From Candidatus Uhrbacteria bacterium (GTDB lineage Bacteria > Patescibacteriota > Patescibacteriia > 2-12-FULL-60-25), in NCBI GenBank assembly GCA_023246325.1, contig JAHFIO010000056.1, forward strand, positions 1-6,170: DNA of 6,170 bases, written 5' to 3'. The position numbers and the translations under genes were made by a program. Each line of letters begins with the position of its first letter. The first letter of the stretch is position 1. The notes under the pieces were generated by a model. It saw only the letters and a list, made by a program, of their open reading frames with translations. It had not been told where the DNA came from and ran no database searches. Shown here one piece after another: positions 4,431 through 6,170 of the stretch.

Positions 4431-6170
4431 CTGGTATCGCATTACGTGATTCAAAAGCATTCCCGAATACGGACATGCTTTTGCGTATGGCTAATCGTAT
4501 ACAGCATCGTGGACCTGATGGTGAGGGTATATATATATCGGCAGGATGCGGACTAGTGCATCGACGATTATCTATCATTGATTTAGGGGATACGGGTGTA
4601 CAGCCTATGCATAGTGCGGCAGGATTTCTTATTATAAGTTTTAATGGGGAAATATATAATTATCGGGAATTGCGAACAGAATTAGAAGTTTTGGGAAGAC
4701 GATTTTATTCTACATCTGATACGGAAGTTATTTTAGAAGGGTATGCGGAGTGGGGTGTTTCCGTTTTTTCAAAACTACGTGGAATGTTTGCAATTGCATT
4801 ATGGAATACACAAGCGGATACATTGATACTTGCACGAGATATAAATGGAAAAAAACCGTTATACTATGCTGAGTGTGCAAATGGCGATATTGTTTTTGGC
4901 TCGGAGATTAAAACGTTTCAAGATGTGGTGCCATTCGCAATCGATGAAAATGCAATTCGATTATATTTTGGTTTGCAATATGTGCCAACACCTATGACAG
5001 GTTTTACAGGCATTAAACAACTTGAAGCTGGGCAATATGCGATTATACATGCAGGAAAAATAGAAAAGGCAAAATATCATGAGTATACAAAAACCACAGT
5101 TTTTGATTTAGCGTCGGATGCTGATCGAATTTTGCGTATTCGTGAATTATTGCAAAGTGCAGTTTCAAAAAGACAGCTTGCATCAGATGTCCCAGTTGGT
5201 GCGTTTTTATCTGGAGGCATTGATTCGTCTGCAGTTGTTGCTTTTGCATCAAAATTAAAAATGGGAGAACCGTTGCATACATTTTGCATGGGGTTTGATG
5301 AAACGCGTTATGATGAACGTGCCCAAGCACGAGAAACAGCAAAATATTTTGGCACGACACATCATGAATTTAAAGCGCATCCTGAGGATTTATTGAAATT
5401 ATTAGATATACTTGTTTCACACTATGATATGCCATATGCAGACTCTTCTGCATTACCCGTATGGTTACTTGCAGAACAAACTTCGAAATATATTAAGGTA
5501 GTTTTGACGGGAGATGGAGGCGATGAATTATTTGGCGGGTATAGTAGATATATTGCCTATGAACAAGCGCAGAAAATGTTGAGATGGAAACGACTGCCGC
5601 GCATATTACATTCCATGGGACAATTATTTCGTGATACACGTTTTCATAAGCAGGCAAAATTAATTGAAACGATGCGTGATAATCCACCACACGCATATGC
5701 AGAATTATTTTGTTCTTCTTATTTTTCTTCTGAAGCACAATCGCACATATTACAAAAAGATTTTTTGTATGCAACTTCGGAATATTCTTCTGTAGATTTT
5801 ATTGTGCATAAAAGGGGCGGTGATACTTCACTCGCCTCTGCACTTTTTTTTGATCTTACTTCATATTTGCCAGATGATCTTAATGTGAAAATGGATAGAG
5901 CCACCATGCGTTTTGGATTAGAAGCACGTTCACCATTTCAAGATCAAGATCTTGTTGAATATGCATTGGCATTGCCAGCATCTTGCAAGGTGAAAGGAAG
6001 AAACACGAAAATTATTTTGAAAAAAGCATTGGAAGGAATTGTGCCATCGCCTATTTTGAAAAGAAAAAAACGCGGATTTCAAGTGCCACTTGCTTCGTGG
6101 TTTCGCGGACCACTTAAAAAAACATTGGAAGAAAGATGTTTGCCTGCATCCTGTCGATTGAGTGCATATG
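4418..6170 (+). CDS. asnB: Glutamine-hydrolysing asparagine synthase family protein, 3'-partial
   Basis: 584 codons are visible and the frame is still open at the right edge; the family is usually about 600-650 residues, so only a short C-terminal piece is missing. The enzyme transfers ammonia from glutamine to an ATP-activated carboxylate, classically aspartate to asparagine, in the cytoplasm. The N-terminal class II glutaminase domain (~2-215) has the Cys2 nucleophile in MCGIAGI, HRGPDGEG at 30-37, HRRLSIIDL with the conserved Arg (48-56), NGEIYNYREL (76-85) and SDTEVIL with Asp101. The synthetase domain (~235 on) has the ATP-pyrophosphatase loop SGGIDSS at 265-271, TGDGGDELFGGY at 364-375 (Thr replaces the common Ser) and KMDRATM around 491-497, followed by LEARSPFQD. 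All catalytic residues I can check are present. The start is fixed at ATG 4418 because Cys must follow the initiator Met. No Shine-Dalgarno sequence serves it directly. Next to an O-antigen-ligase-like gene, it may amidate a glycan sugar or acid rather than supply free asparagine. The family is firm; the substrate is not. Confidence 0.93.
   Translation, partial: MCGIAGIALRDSKAFPNTDMLLRMANRIQHRGPDGEGIYISAGCGLVHRRLSIIDLGDTGVQPMHSAAGFLIISFNGEIYNYRELRTELEVLGRRFYSTSDTEVILEGYAEWGVSVFSKLRGMFAIALWNTQADTLILARDINGKKPLYYAECANGDIVFGSEIKTFQDVVPFAIDENAIRLYFGLQYVPTPMTGFTGIKQLEAGQYAIIHAGKIEKAKYHEYTKTTVFDLASDADRILRIRELLQSAVSKRQLASDVPVGAFLSGGIDSSAVVAFASKLKMGEPLHTFCMGFDETRYDERAQARETAKYFGTTHHEFKAHPEDLLKLLDILVSHYDMPYADSSALPVWLLAEQTSKYIKVVLTGDGGDELFGGYSRYIAYEQAQKMLRWKRLPRILHSMGQLFRDTRFHKQAKLIETMRDNPPHAYAELFCSSYFSSEAQSHILQKDFLYATSEYSSVDFIVHKRGGDTSLASALFFDLTSYLPDDLNVKMDRATMRFGLEARSPFQDQDLVEYALALPASCKVKGRNTKIILKKALEGIVPSPILKRKKRGFQVPLASWFRGPLKKTLEERCLPASCRLSAY

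Noticed and set aside
5043..5907. Minus-strand open frames opposite the asnB-like gene
   Set aside because: The + strand carries an intact AsnB domain structure throughout; these are shadows.

Overview
The window holds parts of three genes, all on the + strand, and looks like a cell-surface locus of a small-genome bacterium. My best guess is the Candidate Phyla Radiation / Patescibacteria (Parcubacteria-like). This rests on the AT-rich sequence, on a cysteine-free modular surface protein of a style I associate with that group, and on a polytopic O-antigen-ligase-family protein with a soluble helical tail. No rRNA or marker gene is present, so the assignment is inference. The standard bacterial code (TGA = stop) fits all three reading frames.

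Layout: (1) 1-1758 is the 3' part of a long secreted, S-layer-like protein; its 5' end lies outside the window. It is built of three diverged copies of one beta-rich module and ends in a distinct Trp/Asp/Asn-rich tail. (2) 1759-2018 is intergenic. It carries a 144-base stretch of unknown content, a strong intrinsic terminator (1903-1931), an exact DnaA-box match (1935-1943) and a plausible sigma70-type promoter (1978-2006) placed just before the next gene. (3) 2019-4382 encodes a 12-13-pass membrane protein of the O-antigen ligase / polymerase (Wzy_C, WaaL/PglL-like) family with a TPR-like extracytoplasmic C-terminus. (4) 4418-6170 encodes a glutamine-dependent asparagine synthase family protein (AsnB-like) that runs off the right edge. 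It begins 35 bases after the previous stop, in an unusual junction that combines a possible promoter, a good Shine-Dalgarno sequence and a 12-codon ORF overlapping the asnB start.

How the genes may work together: AsnB-like amidotransferases and Wzy/WaaL-like enzymes commonly occur together in polysaccharide or glycan clusters. Here they sit next to an abundant-looking surface protein, which suggests (not proven) that the cluster builds a surface glycan, possibly one attached to that protein. The terminator separates the surface-protein transcript from the glycan genes, so the two sets are probably expressed independently and at different levels. Their codon use also differs.

I see no tRNA, rRNA, CRISPR array, insertion sequence or credible minus-strand gene.
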